Shown in pieces: positions 62,892 through 64,000 of a DNA stretch of 64,000 nucleotides; position 1 is the first letter of the stretch, and each line of letters starts with the position of its first letter. The stretch is from JBDTNQ01 sp039933635 (GTDB lineage Bacteria; Acidobacteriota; Vicinamibacteria; Vicinamibacterales; SCN-69-37): the NCBI GenBank assembly GCA_039933635.1, contig JBDTNQ010000004.1, positions 52,824 through 116,823 on the forward strand, read 5' to 3'. Position numbers and translations under genes: made by a program. The notes beneath the pieces were generated by a model. It saw only the letters and a program-made list of their open reading frames with translations, searched no databases and was not told the DNA's origin.

Positions 62892-64000
<1,109 letters not shown>

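Overview
The window is a GC-rich, densely coded bacterial chromosome segment with no rRNA, tRNA, CRISPR, integrase or transposase that I can see. It most likely comes from an acidobacterium, probably the Vicinamibacteria (subdivision 6) lineage. The main evidence is a 665-residue secreted protein of the 'VWFA-related Acidobacterial domain' type, together with families common in that group (DUF6335, DUF6677, DUF6600/FecR, fulvocin C-related proteins). The envelope genes (tamB end, lolC/lolD, lnt, PBP1A, a small beta-barrel) indicate a diderm cell. The lineage call is inferred from gene content only.

Layout. 1-2539: the end of tamB, a convergent alpha/beta hydrolase, and cmk. 2520-11294: a signalling and stress block with two paralogous NtrC-type regulators, two incomplete histidine kinases, two single-domain receivers, small membrane proteins, a YtxH protein, an AI-2E transporter remnant and a histone-H1-like/DUF6335 protein. 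This block sits between cmk and rpsA, which with an IHF/HU gene form a familiar cmk-rpsA-ihfB order elsewhere. 11442-20244: rpsA, HU/IHF, a HIT hydrolase, two acyl-CoA dehydrogenases, the VWFA protein, a stand-alone B12-binding domain and a response regulator. 20323-30359: valS, nadC, birA, a conserved unknown, a GyrI-like protein, an RNA uracil methyltransferase, and the minus-strand set mobA-argS-C26 amidohydrolase. 30369-40385: a V4R-like protein, a TPR lipoprotein-like protein, a SPOR protein, lnt, prfB with a programmed frameshift, PBP1A, and a FecR/DUF6600 protein.

40491-46274: a repeat-rich leader, a consensus sigma-70 promoter, then dnaK, a dnaJ whose HPD motif reads HPG, an HspR-like MerR repressor, a DnaC-like ATPase and hemW. 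46382-48068: two tandem related secreted proteins and a beta-barrel. 48152-54856: an acyl-CoA dehydrogenase, a MeaB GTPase fused to methylmalonyl-CoA epimerase, an MBL hydrolase, mtnP and an adenosine-kinase-like PfkB, then three membrane proteins and ribH. 54853-58703: nusB, lysS, lolC, lolD. 58905-62802: a fulvocin C-like cysteine-rich secreted protein, a CxxS thioredoxin-fold protein and a large hybrid kinase. 62892-end: clpC, cut by the window.

How it fits together: most genes are housekeeping (translation, NAD, biotin, molybdenum cofactor, riboflavin, heme, cell wall, lipoprotein export). Three dispersed loci point to branched-chain/odd-chain acyl-CoA catabolism through methylmalonyl-CoA: three acyl-CoA dehydrogenases, the B12 domain, and the MeaB-epimerase fusion. 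The most notable items are the MeaB-epimerase fusion, the HPG DnaJ beside dnaK, the acyl-CoA dehydrogenase with Gln at the catalytic Glu position, the fulvocin-like cassette, the signalling block inside the cmk-rpsA neighbourhood, and short GAACC-type repeats placed just before translation genes.
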